From an uncultured Fidelibacterota bacterium (GTDB lineage: Bacteria > Marinisomatota > Marinisomatia > SCGC-AAA003-L08 > GCA-002707645), in NCBI GenBank assembly GCA_913020255.1, contig CAJWAW010000005.1, forward strand, positions 1 to 35,920: a stretch of DNA of 35,920 nucleotides, given 5' to 3'. Below are positions 14,860 through 24,042 of this stretch, piece after piece; position 1 is the first letter of the stretch, and every line of letters starts with the position of its first letter. The position numbers and the translations under genes were made by a program. A model generated the notes under the pieces. The model saw only the letters and a list, made by a program, of their open reading frames with translations, searched no databases and was not told the DNA's origin.

Positions 14860-17513
14860 TAGTATAATAAATATTGTTTTTCAATTAATAATTCCCAAGA
14901 ATCAATCAATTCATTTATATTTTTTTGATTTAAAACATATAATCTAAATTGGTCTGATCCATATAATTTATCTATAAAATTATTAGAAATAAATTTAAAA
15001 TCATTTTTATGAGAAGAGTAAATAGAATTAATAAGATACATAGCAAACTCTAATGGCCGAGCCTTATTGATATCTGTTATATTAATTTTAATTCCATAGC
15101 ATTTTACATCTTGATATTTAGGGTACATAGATTTTCCCTTAATTGACTTTGGAATAAATATAGTTTTTTCAACGTTTATGCCATCAAAACTATTTAAATC
15201 ATAATTATTAAATAATAAATCAATATTTATCCATGGTGCACCAACTAACTTAAAAGGAGTGTTTGTTCCTCTTCCCTCTGATAAATTAGTCCCTTCTATC
15301 AAACATAGTCCACTATATAAAATAGCTGCTTCTAAATCAGGAATATTAGGTGAAGGTGGAATAAAATTTAAACCTGTATCGTTGAAGTAAAGTTTTCTAT
15401 CCCAACCTTTCATTTTAATCACATGCAAATCGACATAATTTTCTATCCAACCTTTTTCATTAATCATATAAGCAAGCTCACCTATTGTCATTCCGTGCCT
15501 AACATTCAACTCATGCATACCTACAAAAGATGAAAATTCTTTATTTAAAATAGGACCACTAACTAAGCCACTAATAGGATTAGGGCGATCTAAAACATAA
15601 AACTTAATACCTGCTTCAGAGCATGCGCTCATCATATTTGTCATGGTACTAATATATGTATAATATCTACTTCCAATATCCTGAATATCAAAAATTATTG
15701 CATCTAAATTATCTAATAATTTTATATCAGGAATATATTTATCACCATACAAACTAACTATTGGGATATTATAGCTTTGATTATCTGATATATATTCTCC
15801 TGCTTCAAAATCATTTTTCAATCCATGCTCTGGAGTGAAGATAATTTTCACGTTTATATTTGAAAATTTTGATTTAATCAAATCATTCTGCTCATCAAAA
15901 TCAATAACCTCGCTCGTATGATTCGCAACCAATCCAACATTAACCAAATCATTGAAATATAATTCATTATTAATCATCATATCACTACCTATCCATACTT
16001 TTTCATCAGTACAAATTTTCTTAACTTCAACATCGTGAATTGTTGAATTGCTCTTAATGGGATCATTATTGAAAACAATAAATAAAAATGAAAATAAAAA
16101 TGAAAATATTAATATATCTCTAATAAAAGATGAACTTGAAAGTTTTTCTAAAATTAAGACAGTTGAAATATTAGAGATAATACTTCCTAAAATATAAAAT
16201 GTCCATGCGATGCCAAAATATGATAGAATAAATACTGTAAGAATACCAGAAATATATCCCATTAAAATATTCTTTGTTTGAAACTTACCTATTTTAATAA
16301 GTAGAAAGAAACTTAGTAGAACTCCATAAGTAAATGATGCTATTTTTAATCCAATGATTACTAATGCATTATCAGCACTATTAAACAATAAAGCTGACAA
16401 TATCAAGATTATTGTCCAAATAATAGCAACTAAGCGTGAAATTCTAACTGATTTAATATTTGGGAACCAATCTCTCAATGTAGATGAAGATAAAGAATTA
16501 ATAGATGAACTTAAAGTAGACATAGCCGCTGATAATACCCCGGCTATAACAATTCCTTTAAATCCGATAGGTAAAATATCTGAAATAACATAAGTTATTT
16601 CTCTATCTTTCTCAATCATAATACAATCAGATACAATATAAATTAGAGAACCAATAAATAGAAATAATAAAAATTGTAATAATACAAAAACTCCACTTCC
16701 AATCATTGCTTTTTTGGCTGATTTTATATTATTAGTAGCTAATACACGTTGTACCATCATATAATCAGAGCCATGTGATGCAAAAGAAAGCATTGTTCCA
16801 CCTATGAAGGCAGCAAAGAATGAAAATGGATTCATCAAAATATCATCAGAAAAATTAAAAACTTTTAATTTATTTGAATGGTAAAGAAAATCAATCGAAT
16901 TATAAAAAGTATTATCTAAGGAGCTAATTAAATAATAAATACATATTATAGCACTAAATAAATATACCATAAATTGAAATGCATCAATATGCATTATAAC
17001 TCTCAAGCCACCAGCAACTGTATATACTAACGTTATAATACCAATTATTAATATAGAATCATAAATAGTCCAACCTGTTATTGATTGTAAAATAATGGCT
17101 GTAGCAAGAAAACGAACACCATCTGCCATAACTCTAGTGATGAGAAAAGTTAAAGATCCTAATTTTTGAATATAGATATTAAAGTTCTTCTCTAAGAGTT
17201 CATATATTGAAGTTATTCCATGCTTAAAAAAAATTGGTAATAAAAAAATACTTACAAGTATACGCCCAAAAATATAGCCTATGGCCAATTGAATAAATGT
17301 CCAATCTCCTCTATATGCAATTCCTGGTATACTAATAAATGTAAGCACTGAAGTTTCAGTAGCTACAATAGAAAACATTGCTGTTATCCATGGGATTTTA
17401 TTATTAGCAAGAAAAAAATCATTCAAAGTCTTATTATATGAAGATTGATATAATCCGTAAAGAACAATACCAAGCATAAACAATAAAATGATTATTATGT
17501 CTAGAGTATGAAT
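14859..17513 (-). CDS. sodium symporter fused to NamZ-type exo-N-acetylmuramidase (DUF1343)
   Basis: One 884-residue chain if started at ATT 17513. Residues 1-460 are an SSS symporter: HTLDIIIILLFMLGIVLYG, SIVATETSVLTFISIPG, TLVYTVAGGLRVIMHIDAFQ and AGVLSAAMSTLSSS with Na2-site residues. A fourteenth helix at about 462-485 follows. From about residue 500 the chain is a NamZ/DUF1343 domain: FTPEHG (E near 561), IIFDIQDIGSRYYTYIS, VLDRPNPISG, RHGMTIGELAY, PPSPNIPDLE and LSEGRGTNTPF. NamZ removes MurNAc from the non-reducing end of peptidoglycan chains. With the N-terminus outside, 14 helices put NamZ in the periplasm. Start choice: the second symporter begins MHYFDIII, aligning with ATT-H-T-L-D-I-I-I; a GGAG lies seven bases before the ATT; no ATG exists upstream. 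TTG at 17483 would cut the first helix. Confidence 0.85.
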   Translation of the reverse strand: MHTLDIIIILLFMLGIVLYGLYQSSYNKTLNDFFLANNKIPWITAMFSIVATETSVLTFISIPGIAYRGDWTFIQLAIGYIFGRILVSIFLLPIFFKHGITSIYELLEKNFNIYIQKLGSLTFLITRVMADGVRFLATAIILQSITGWTIYDSILIIGIITLVYTVAGGLRVIMHIDAFQFMVYLFSAIICIYYLISSLDNTFYNSIDFLYHSNKLKVFNFSDDILMNPFSFFAAFIGGTMLSFASHGSDYMMVQRVLATNNIKSAKKAMIGSGVFVLLQFLLFLFIGSLIYIVSDCIMIEKDREITYVISDILPIGFKGIVIAGVLSAAMSTLSSSINSLSSSTLRDWFPNIKSVRISRLVAIIWTIILILSALLFNSADNALVIIGLKIASFTYGVLLSFFLLIKIGKFQTKNILMGYISGILTVFILSYFGIAWTFYILGSIISNISTVLILEKLSSSSFIRDILIFSFLFSFLFIVFNNDPIKSNSTIHDVEVKKICTDEKVWIGSDMMINNELYFNDLVNVGLVANHTSEVIDFDEQNDLIKSKFSNINVKIIFTPEHGLKNDFEAGEYISDNQSYNIPIVSLYGDKYIPDIKLLDNLDAIIFDIQDIGSRYYTYISTMTNMMSACSEAGIKFYVLDRPNPISGLVSGPILNKEFSSFVGMHELNVRHGMTIGELAYMINEKGWIENYVDLHVIKMKGWDRKLYFNDTGLNFIPPSPNIPDLEAAILYSGLCLIEGTNLSEGRGTNTPFKLVGAPWINIDLLFNNYDLNSFDGINVEKTIFIPKSIKGKSMYPKYQDVKCYGIKINITDINKARPLEFAMYLINSIYSSHKNDFKFISNNFIDKLYGSDQFRLYVLNQKNINELIDSWELLIEKQYLLY

Positions 17514-17514
17514 A

Positions 17515-20319
17515 TTAATTCTCCAGAATATTACTCATTATAGAATTATGTAAATCTCTTCTCACTTTATATATTCCCTTTTTAGATCTTGTGGGATAAA
17601 TTCTATTTGTTAGAAAAATAATTATTACTTCCTTTTTAGGATCAATCCAAAAGGAAGTGCCAGTAAATCCTAAATGTCCATACGATCCATTAGAAAAATA
17701 ATCTCCAGCAGAACTTTTACCGTTCTTTGATGGAGTGTCCCAACCTAATGCTCTATCAGATTTAACTGGATTATTAGATTGAGAAGTGAAAGAATTTATT
17801 ATATTTTTTTTCAAGTATCTCCTACCTTTAAAAACACCTTTATCAATGTACAATTTAGATATTTTTGCTATATCACCTGCATTAGAAAATAAACCTGCAT
17901 GACCAGATACTCCACCTAGTAAAAAAGCATTCTCATCATGCACTTCTCCCTGAATAAGTCTATATCTATAGTAATCATCATACTCTGTAGGTAAAATTTT
18001 TGATTTATATTTTTCATCTGGTATAAAAAATGTATTTTTCATACCTAAAGGTTTATAAAAATAATTATATGACAACCTATCTAAACTTGAAGAACTAACT
18101 TTAGAAATAATATCTGATAATAATATCATACCTAGATCGCTATAAACCATTTTTGAATCTGGCTCATAATCCAATTCTAAGCTTACAATATCATTTATAA
18201 TATCTTCCTTAGATATAATATCTTTTGCTTTATAATATTCAATATAAGCAGGTAAACCTGATGTGTGCGTAAGCAGATGTCTAATAGTAATATTTTTTTT
18301 ATCTCCATTATTAAATTCACTATAAAAATCAGACAATGGATAATTTAAACCCAATAATTTCTTTTGAATAAGCTTCATTACAACAGGAGTTGTTGATAAT
18401 ACTTTTGTTAAAGATGCAACATCAAACATACTCGCATTTTCAACTTTTTTTGAATTATTTTCATATGTATATGTACCAAAACTCTTATTAATTAAAACAT
18501 TATCACCTTTTGAGACAAATAATTGAGCCCCTGGAAAGATACTATCTTTTATAGCAGTATTAATAATTGCAAAAGACTCAGGAAAATCAATGTTTAAATT
18601 AGATTCAAAATAATTTTCATTTTTTTTTAAAAAAAGACCATGACCCATCTTATATTTATCGTTTAATGTAACAGGCAACACTCCTTCAATATCTTTTCTT
18701 CCAAATAAAGCATCTGTTGCAGCATTTAATGATATTGAACCATATCCATATGTGCATAGATAAGAATCAAATACATTATATTGTGGTAAATAAGGACTTC
18801 CAAAGCTTAAGCCAATAGTTGGAATTCCAATTTCATCTATTTCTTGCAATAATTCATTGTGTGTACTGTGTATTGTAGATAAACCTTTATCCATACTAAT
18901 TCTTATTAACATAGAAACCACTACTATATCTGAGCCCTGAATCTTATTTAAAATATCTTGCTTAGCTATATCAGTTAAGGGATCATTGACATACACTTCA
19001 TTCACATTTCCATGAATATATCTAATATCTCTAGCAAAGTTTTTTAATCTTATCCTTAAATCATTATCTGTGGATAATAAAATATGAGATACTTTATTAT
19101 ATTTTTTAACATTAAGAGGTAAAATTGCATTATCATTCTTAACTAAAGTAATTGATTTCCTTGCTATATCTCTCGCAACCTTTTTATGATTATATATACC
19201 AACATTATTTTCTACATTAATCCAATCATTATCATTTTCTATAAATAAATCCATACTCTTTTTTGCATCTATTATTCTCTTGTAAGATTGATTAATTCTA
19301 TTTATTGGTATTCTTCCACTATTTACTGCTTCAAGAATTGAATTAATAGCTAGTTTAGTATTAAGTGGTAATAAAATGATATCTGCACCTGCTTCAATAG
19401 CCTTAACTGCAGCTTCACCACTCCATGTTGTAGAAGTTAGTGCACCCATTTCTAATGCATCTGTAATAATCAAGCCATTGTAATTCCATTGATCTCTTAA
19501 AATATCTTCAGTAATTTTTTTTGAAAATGTGGAAGGTAAATTATCAGAATCTATTGAAGGGATAACAATATGACCAATCATAATTGATTTTACTCCAAAT
19601 GAACTAGCCATTTTAAATGGATACAATTCATTATTGAACAATTCATTTTTATCAATATTAATAATTGGTAAGCTTGTATGACTATCTGTCGCAGTATTAC
19701 CGTGACCAGGATAATGCTTTGCACAAGCAATTAAGCCCTGATCTTGGACACCTCTAATAAACGGTAATCCATATTTCATAATGGATTCAGGAGTATCACC
19801 ATATGATCTAAAATTAATAATTGGATTTTTAATATTATTATTAATATCAAGAACTGGTGCTAAAATCATATTAACTCCAATAGCTTTAGCTTCAATAGCT
19901 GTAATCTTTCCCTGTAAATAAGCAAGAGAAGAGTCTTGAGTTGCAGCAACTGCCATATTTGATGGAAAAAGTGTTCCATCAATAAATACTCCGAGTCCTC
20001 TTTCATAATCTGAAGCAATAAACATTGGTATTTTAGATAGAGATTGATAATGTTTAATATTATTGTATGTGCCATGAACATTACCAGAAAAAGTAATTAA
20101 ACCTCCAATATTATATTTAGTAATTAAATTTTCAATCTCATCTTTTCTCCAGCTTTCATTATTATGATATTTACCATCCATCCTAACCATTATCATTTGG
20201 GATATTTTATCAATTAAAGGTATGTTATGAATATCAGAATTATATTTAAATTCCTGATCATTATAAGAAGTACAAGTGTAAAACATTAATATTAATATAT
20301 AATAAAATTTAATTTTCAA
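17515..20319 (-). CDS. NagZ beta-N-acetylglucosaminidase fused to AmiE-like serine amidase, probable lipoprotein
   Basis: A 934-residue two-enzyme fusion. The N-terminus (MKIKFYYILILMFYTCTS) is a signal with a possible lipidated C16, though the lipobox is not standard. Residues of about 30-360 are a GH3 barrel with the NagZ-specific KHYPGHGNTATDSH (K201; D212-H214 dyad) and nucleophile D287 in ITDALEMG. The GH3 C-terminal domain follows to about 570. Residues of about 580-930 are a class C beta-lactamase-like serine hydrolase: SLTK (S636, K639), YSD (Y726), GHLGFTG (H882). This order matches adjacent nagZ and amiE of Bacillus subtilis. The pair would strip GlcNAc and then the stem peptide from MurNAc. 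Start is TTG at 20319 with GAGGG six bases upstream, overlapping the end of alr. Confidence 0.88.
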   Translation of the reverse strand: MKIKFYYILILMFYTCTSYNDQEFKYNSDIHNIPLIDKISQMIMVRMDGKYHNNESWRKDEIENLITKYNIGGLITFSGNVHGTYNNIKHYQSLSKIPMFIASDYERGLGVFIDGTLFPSNMAVAATQDSSLAYLQGKITAIEAKAIGVNMILAPVLDINNNIKNPIINFRSYGDTPESIMKYGLPFIRGVQDQGLIACAKHYPGHGNTATDSHTSLPIINIDKNELFNNELYPFKMASSFGVKSIMIGHIVIPSIDSDNLPSTFSKKITEDILRDQWNYNGLIITDALEMGALTSTTWSGEAAVKAIEAGADIILLPLNTKLAINSILEAVNSGRIPINRINQSYKRIIDAKKSMDLFIENDNDWINVENNVGIYNHKKVARDIARKSITLVKNDNAILPLNVKKYNKVSHILLSTDNDLRIRLKNFARDIRYIHGNVNEVYVNDPLTDIAKQDILNKIQGSDIVVVSMLIRISMDKGLSTIHSTHNELLQEIDEIGIPTIGLSFGSPYLPQYNVFDSYLCTYGYGSISLNAATDALFGRKDIEGVLPVTLNDKYKMGHGLFLKKNENYFESNLNIDFPESFAIINTAIKDSIFPGAQLFVSKGDNVLINKSFGTYTYENNSKKVENASMFDVASLTKVLSTTPVVMKLIQKKLLGLNYPLSDFYSEFNNGDKKNITIRHLLTHTSGLPAYIEYYKAKDIISKEDIINDIVSLELDYEPDSKMVYSDLGMILLSDIISKVSSSSLDRLSYNYFYKPLGMKNTFFIPDEKYKSKILPTEYDDYYRYRLIQGEVHDENAFLLGGVSGHAGLFSNAGDIAKISKLYIDKGVFKGRRYLKKNIINSFTSQSNNPVKSDRALGWDTPSKNGKSSAGDYFSNGSYGHLGFTGTSFWIDPKKEVIIIFLTNRIYPTRSKKGIYKVRRDLHNSIMSNILEN

Positions 20320-21400
20320 TATAAACCCTCTTAACTCTGTTTGATAAATTTGTTAGATATACATATGGAATAGTATCAAATTTCTTAGAAATTAATTCAA
20401 GCCTAGAGCTTTCTTGATAACCACCCCAAATAGTAACTTCATCTAATATCTCTGAATCATCTAGGTCAGAAATATTAATACATATTAAATCCATAGATAC
20501 TCGTCCAATAATTGGGAATTTATATTTATTATAATAAACATATGCTTTATTTCCAAAATTTGCAGGAATTCCATCTGCATATCCACACTGAACAATTGCA
20601 ATTTTCTGAGGTTTATCGGCTTTATATGTACAACCATAACCAACTGTTTCATTTTTATTAATATTTTTGATTAAAATGACAGGAGCTTTTAATTCCATAA
20701 CTGGCGACAAATTACGATTAATACTATTGAGTGGAGAAATACCGTATAATGATAATCCACATCGAACTAAATCAAGCTTCGACTTCGAAAAATTAAATAC
20801 TCCCGCGCTATTTAAAATATGATATTTAACACAATATTGATTTGATTGTTTTATTATTTTTTCAAACAAATTAATCTGCTCGTTATTTTTCAAAGAGTTT
20901 ACATCATCTGCAAAACATAGATGCGAGTAAATACCCTCTAAAATTATATACTGAGATTCACTACACTTATCTAATATTTTAATAAAATCTGATTCTTTGC
21001 ATCCCATTCTATTCATGCCAGTATCAACTTTTATATGACATCTAATTTTTTTATTATATTGACTACAGGCTTTCTCAACATAAGGAATATCATCCATTGA
21101 ATTAATTGTAAATATAATTCTATCATCAAATAAATGATCTTCATTCAAAATTACTTTCCCCAAATGAAGGATATTCATATCTAAATCAAGTTTTATAATA
21201 TCAATTATTTCATTAATAGTTGCAACACATACGCCTTCAATAGACTCAGCATTTAAAAACTTAGAAATTCTATTAATACCATGACCATACGCATTTGCTT
21301 TTACAACCGGATATAAAAGTGATGAACCACAAATAGATTTGATGTATTTAATGTTATTTTTTAAATTTTTTAAATTTATTATAGCTGTTGGTAATATCAT
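20309..21400 (-). CDS. alr: alanine racemase
   Basis: PLP-dependent racemase that interconverts L- and D-alanine for peptidoglycan; 363 residues, normal length. The PLP lysine is K34 in VVKANAYGHG. The IKVDTGMNRMG motif of the barrel and the second-domain catalytic region VGYGCTYKADKPQ, followed by VQCGYADGIP, are intact, as is GRVSMDLICIN. It overlaps the kinase gene by one base (TAATG) and the NagZ-AmiE gene by 11 bases. Its place in the salvage block suggests it also returns recovered D- or L-alanine to metabolism, which is inference. A biosynthetic role alone would also fit. Confidence 0.93.
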   Translation of the reverse strand: MILPTAIINLKNLKNNIKYIKSICGSSLLYPVVKANAYGHGINRISKFLNAESIEGVCVATINEIIDIIKLDLDMNILHLGKVILNEDHLFDDRIIFTINSMDDIPYVEKACSQYNKKIRCHIKVDTGMNRMGCKESDFIKILDKCSESQYIILEGIYSHLCFADDVNSLKNNEQINLFEKIIKQSNQYCVKYHILNSAGVFNFSKSKLDLVRCGLSLYGISPLNSINRNLSPVMELKAPVILIKNINKNETVGYGCTYKADKPQKIAIVQCGYADGIPANFGNKAYVYYNKYKFPIIGRVSMDLICINISDLDDSEILDEVTIWGGYQESSRLELISKKFDTIPYVYLTNLSNRVKRVYIEN

Positions 21401-22371
21401 TAGTTTATGTATTTAACTACATCATTAATAGAAACCCTTATATTTCTACAATTTGCTGATATTATACCAGAAATATAGGAAGTTGATAAATCTGAAAAAA
21501 CCCATCTAATATTATTAAGATCAAACTGCAAAGCATCATTTAACAACTTTCTATAAAATTTATTCTTTATTATACTTCCATGGCCAGCAATCATAATATC
21601 ATTTTTTTCATATTTAATTTCATCAATTAAATATAAAATATATTCACCAACACTAGTTGTACCTTCTTGCAGAACAGCTAATGCTACATCATTTCCAGAT
21701 TCAGCTAATTTAATTACATCTTTAGCTATAGATGCAGTTTTATTAACAATATCACCATCATCATTAAAAATACTATCTAATGAATTAATAGTTGATATAT
21801 TTAAAGTATTTTTTATCACAGAAAATATTTCTCTCATATCATTGTCAGCTAATAATGAAGACTGATTTAAAAGAATATAATTAATTATTTTTTTACCAAT
21901 CCAATAACCACTTCCAATATCACCCCTATCATAACCTTTACCAGCTACTTTAATTGATTGACCCATTTGGTTTCTACCCATGCAAACTACTCCAGTTCCT
22001 ACAGAGACAAGCAAGCCATATCCTTTTGGGCATAATAATTGATATGCTGTTTCGATATCAGAAATAACTAAACTTTTATTACCTATACCTAATTTATCTA
22101 ACTCCCTTAATAATAAATCCCTCATAGATAAATCAGATACACCAGCTAAACCAAAACCTAATGCAGATATATCTGAATAATCAATATTACATAATTTTAA
22201 TAATTCATTAATTAAGTTAAGAATGGTCTTAATTGCTTTTTCCTTATAAACATATAAATTTGTACCTTCAACTACCAATTTAGCTAAGGGCTTACCATCA
22301 GAGCAGAATAAAACACCTTCAGTTGAAGTTCCACCACCATCAACTCCTATTATGTACTTATTTGTATTCAA
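21400..22371 (-). CDS. BadF/BadG-family amino-sugar kinase (GlcNAc or MurNAc kinase-like)
   Basis: A 323-residue cytosolic kinase of the ASKHA fold. Phosphate-1 motif GVDGGGTSTEG at residues 9-19, a conserved aspartate in VISDIETAYQ, adenosine-site SVGTGVVCMG, and GKGYDRGDIGSGYWIG, which is highly typical of GlcNAc kinase and the MurNAc/GlcNAc kinase MurK. Members phosphorylate amino sugars at position 6 or 1. It is coupled by ATGA to the ABC permease upstream and by TAATG to alr downstream. Lying in the NamZ/NagZ/AmiE block, MurNAc and GlcNAc are the likely substrates. No MurQ etherase gene is in the window, so the next step must be elsewhere. Confidence 0.82.
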   Translation of the reverse strand: MNTNKYIIGVDGGGTSTEGVLFCSDGKPLAKLVVEGTNLYVYKEKAIKTILNLINELLKLCNIDYSDISALGFGLAGVSDLSMRDLLLRELDKLGIGNKSLVISDIETAYQLLCPKGYGLLVSVGTGVVCMGRNQMGQSIKVAGKGYDRGDIGSGYWIGKKIINYILLNQSSLLADNDMREIFSVIKNTLNISTINSLDSIFNDDGDIVNKTASIAKDVIKLAESGNDVALAVLQEGTTSVGEYILYLIDEIKYEKNDIMIAGHGSIIKNKFYRKLLNDALQFDLNNIRWVFSDLSTSYISGIISANCRNIRVSINDVVKYIN

Positions 22372-23111
22372 TTCTTATTAGTAAAATTGTTATCTATTAC
22401 AAAATAGCTTATGAATGAAAAAACAACCATATAAAAAAATGAAATAAATAATAAACTGAAAAAAAATGATTTACTAACTATAATATTCTGAGCATTGTAT
22501 ATTGAAGATGCTATCGGTAAGTATTGAACAATATTATTATAATTTTCAGGGAAATAAGATAAAGGAATAAAAGATCCAAAGCCTAAACTCAAGATTAAGA
22601 ATATTAATATATTAAATATATTTTTTGTCATAAAATTATCTGAAATTTTAAAAATTAAAAACGATAAATTGCATACTATAATTATAGATGGTAATATTAT
22701 TACTATGAGCTTTAATAAAGATACAATTGTAATTATATCAGATGTCATACTAGATGTTACAAGTATAGCAATAAAGAATTCAACTAAACCTACTATTATA
22801 GAAAAAATATATCCAGAAAATAAATAATGATGAGGCCATATAGGAAGAGATTTAGTTGTTTCTTTTTTATATATTCTACTTAAATAAGAAAAATGAAATA
22901 AATATGTTAAAAATAAAGAGCATACAAAGCATATTCCTATTGATGACCATATAGTATAAATAGGTTTCATATCCATAAACAAAAGTGACAATGGTATTGA
23001 GAAAAATAAAAACAATATTAATGGAAATAAAAATAAAAATGAAACATATAATAACAACGACTTTTTTAAAATAATAAATTCTTTATATAATAAAATTCTA
23101 ATTATGTTCAT
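22368..23111 (-). CDS. ABC-2-type transporter permease
   Basis: A 247-residue integral membrane protein with about six hydrophobic segments and almost no soluble part. It starts MNIIRILLYKEFIILKKS, the amphipathic entry typical of ABC-2 permeases. The ATG overlaps the end of the ATPase gene by ATGA, so the two certainly work as a pair. Substrate unknown. The family exports lipids, polysaccharides, antibiotics or haem. The gene is followed by the amino-sugar kinase with another ATGA overlap. Confidence 0.75.
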   Translation of the reverse strand: MNIIRILLYKEFIILKKSLLLYVSFLFLFPLILFLFFSIPLSLLFMDMKPIYTIWSSIGICFVCSLFLTYLFHFSYLSRIYKKETTKSLPIWPHHYLFSGYIFSIIVGLVEFFIAILVTSSMTSDIITIVSLLKLIVIILPSIIIVCNLSFLIFKISDNFMTKNIFNILIFLILSLGFGSFIPLSYFPENYNNIVQYLPIASSIYNAQNIIVSKSFFFSLLFISFFYMVVFSFISYFVIDNNFTNKN

Positions 23112-24034
23112 TCAGAATCCTCAAAATTAATTCTTTTAAAAATATCTTCAAGACTACATTTAGAAATATCAATATCATTAATTTCTGAATCTAAAGAAAA
23201 TTTTAATATTTTAAAATACTCATCCTTATCTACCGAATAAAAACTCAATTTATTATCAGAAGCCTTAAGATCAATTATTTTAGGATTTAAAGAAATATTT
23301 TTAATTAATTGATTAGGGATTTTATTCTTATACACGATTGAAAATCTAGCTAAACCATGAGTATTTTCAACCAAATAATCAAAAGTTCCATTATACTTTA
23401 TTATACCTTGATGTAAGATTGCTATTCTATGTGAATATTTTTGCGCATCTTCAAAATTATTTGATGTAAATAGAATTGTCTTATCTCCTAATTCATTTAA
23501 TATAAATTCCCAAATTTTTTCTTTATATATCGGATCTACATTTGTAGTTGGCTCATCTAATAATATGATTTCAGGATTATGTATAATTGATTTACAAAAC
23601 ATTACTACTCGCAATAATCCATAAGACAATTCTGATGGCATTGAATTAAGATATTTATCAAAATTTAATGTTTTAGATAATGAATTAATTCTTTTTGATA
23701 TTTCATCCTTATTCAAACCAAAAATTCTACCTGATATTAAAATATTTTCAAATACAGATAATGATTTATCTAAATCAGATTCCTGAGACATATATCCAAT
23801 TAATGATTTAATTTGATTAGTTCTTATGTTAATATCATGACCTTTTACATATATTGAACCTTTATCATTAGATATAATACCTGATATTAATTTTAATATT
23901 ACTGATTTCCCGGAACCATTGGTACCAACAAGTGAAAACCGCGTACCTTTTTCCACTCCAAATGATAAATCTGCTAATAATGTATCATCATTATTTTTCT
24001 TTGCTACTGATTTAAATGTAATAGAGGCTTCCAT
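23108..24034 (-). CDS. ABC transporter ATP-binding protein
   Basis: A 308-residue ABC ATPase: Walker A GTNGSGKS (37-44), Q-loop YMSQESDLDKSLSVFENI, Walker B EIILLDEPT followed by the D-loop VDP. The signature is LSYGLLR rather than LSGGQ. The switch-histidine position appears to be Asn (LFTSNNFEDAQ), so hydrolysis may be atypical. A C-terminal extension of about 80 residues follows the core, as in ABC-2 export ATPases. It pairs with the permease by gene overlap and lies eight bases after polA. Confidence 0.83.
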   Translation of the reverse strand: MEASITFKSVAKKNNDDTLLADLSFGVEKGTRFSLVGTNGSGKSVILKLISGIISNDKGSIYVKGHDINIRTNQIKSLIGYMSQESDLDKSLSVFENILISGRIFGLNKDEISKRINSLSKTLNFDKYLNSMPSELSYGLLRVVMFCKSIIHNPEIILLDEPTTNVDPIYKEKIWEFILNELGDKTILFTSNNFEDAQKYSHRIAILHQGIIKYNGTFDYLVENTHGLARFSIVYKNKIPNQLIKNISLNPKIIDLKASDNKLSFYSVDKDEYFKILKFSLDSEINDIDISKCSLEDIFKRINFEDSE

Positions 24035-24042
24035 AAATTTTC

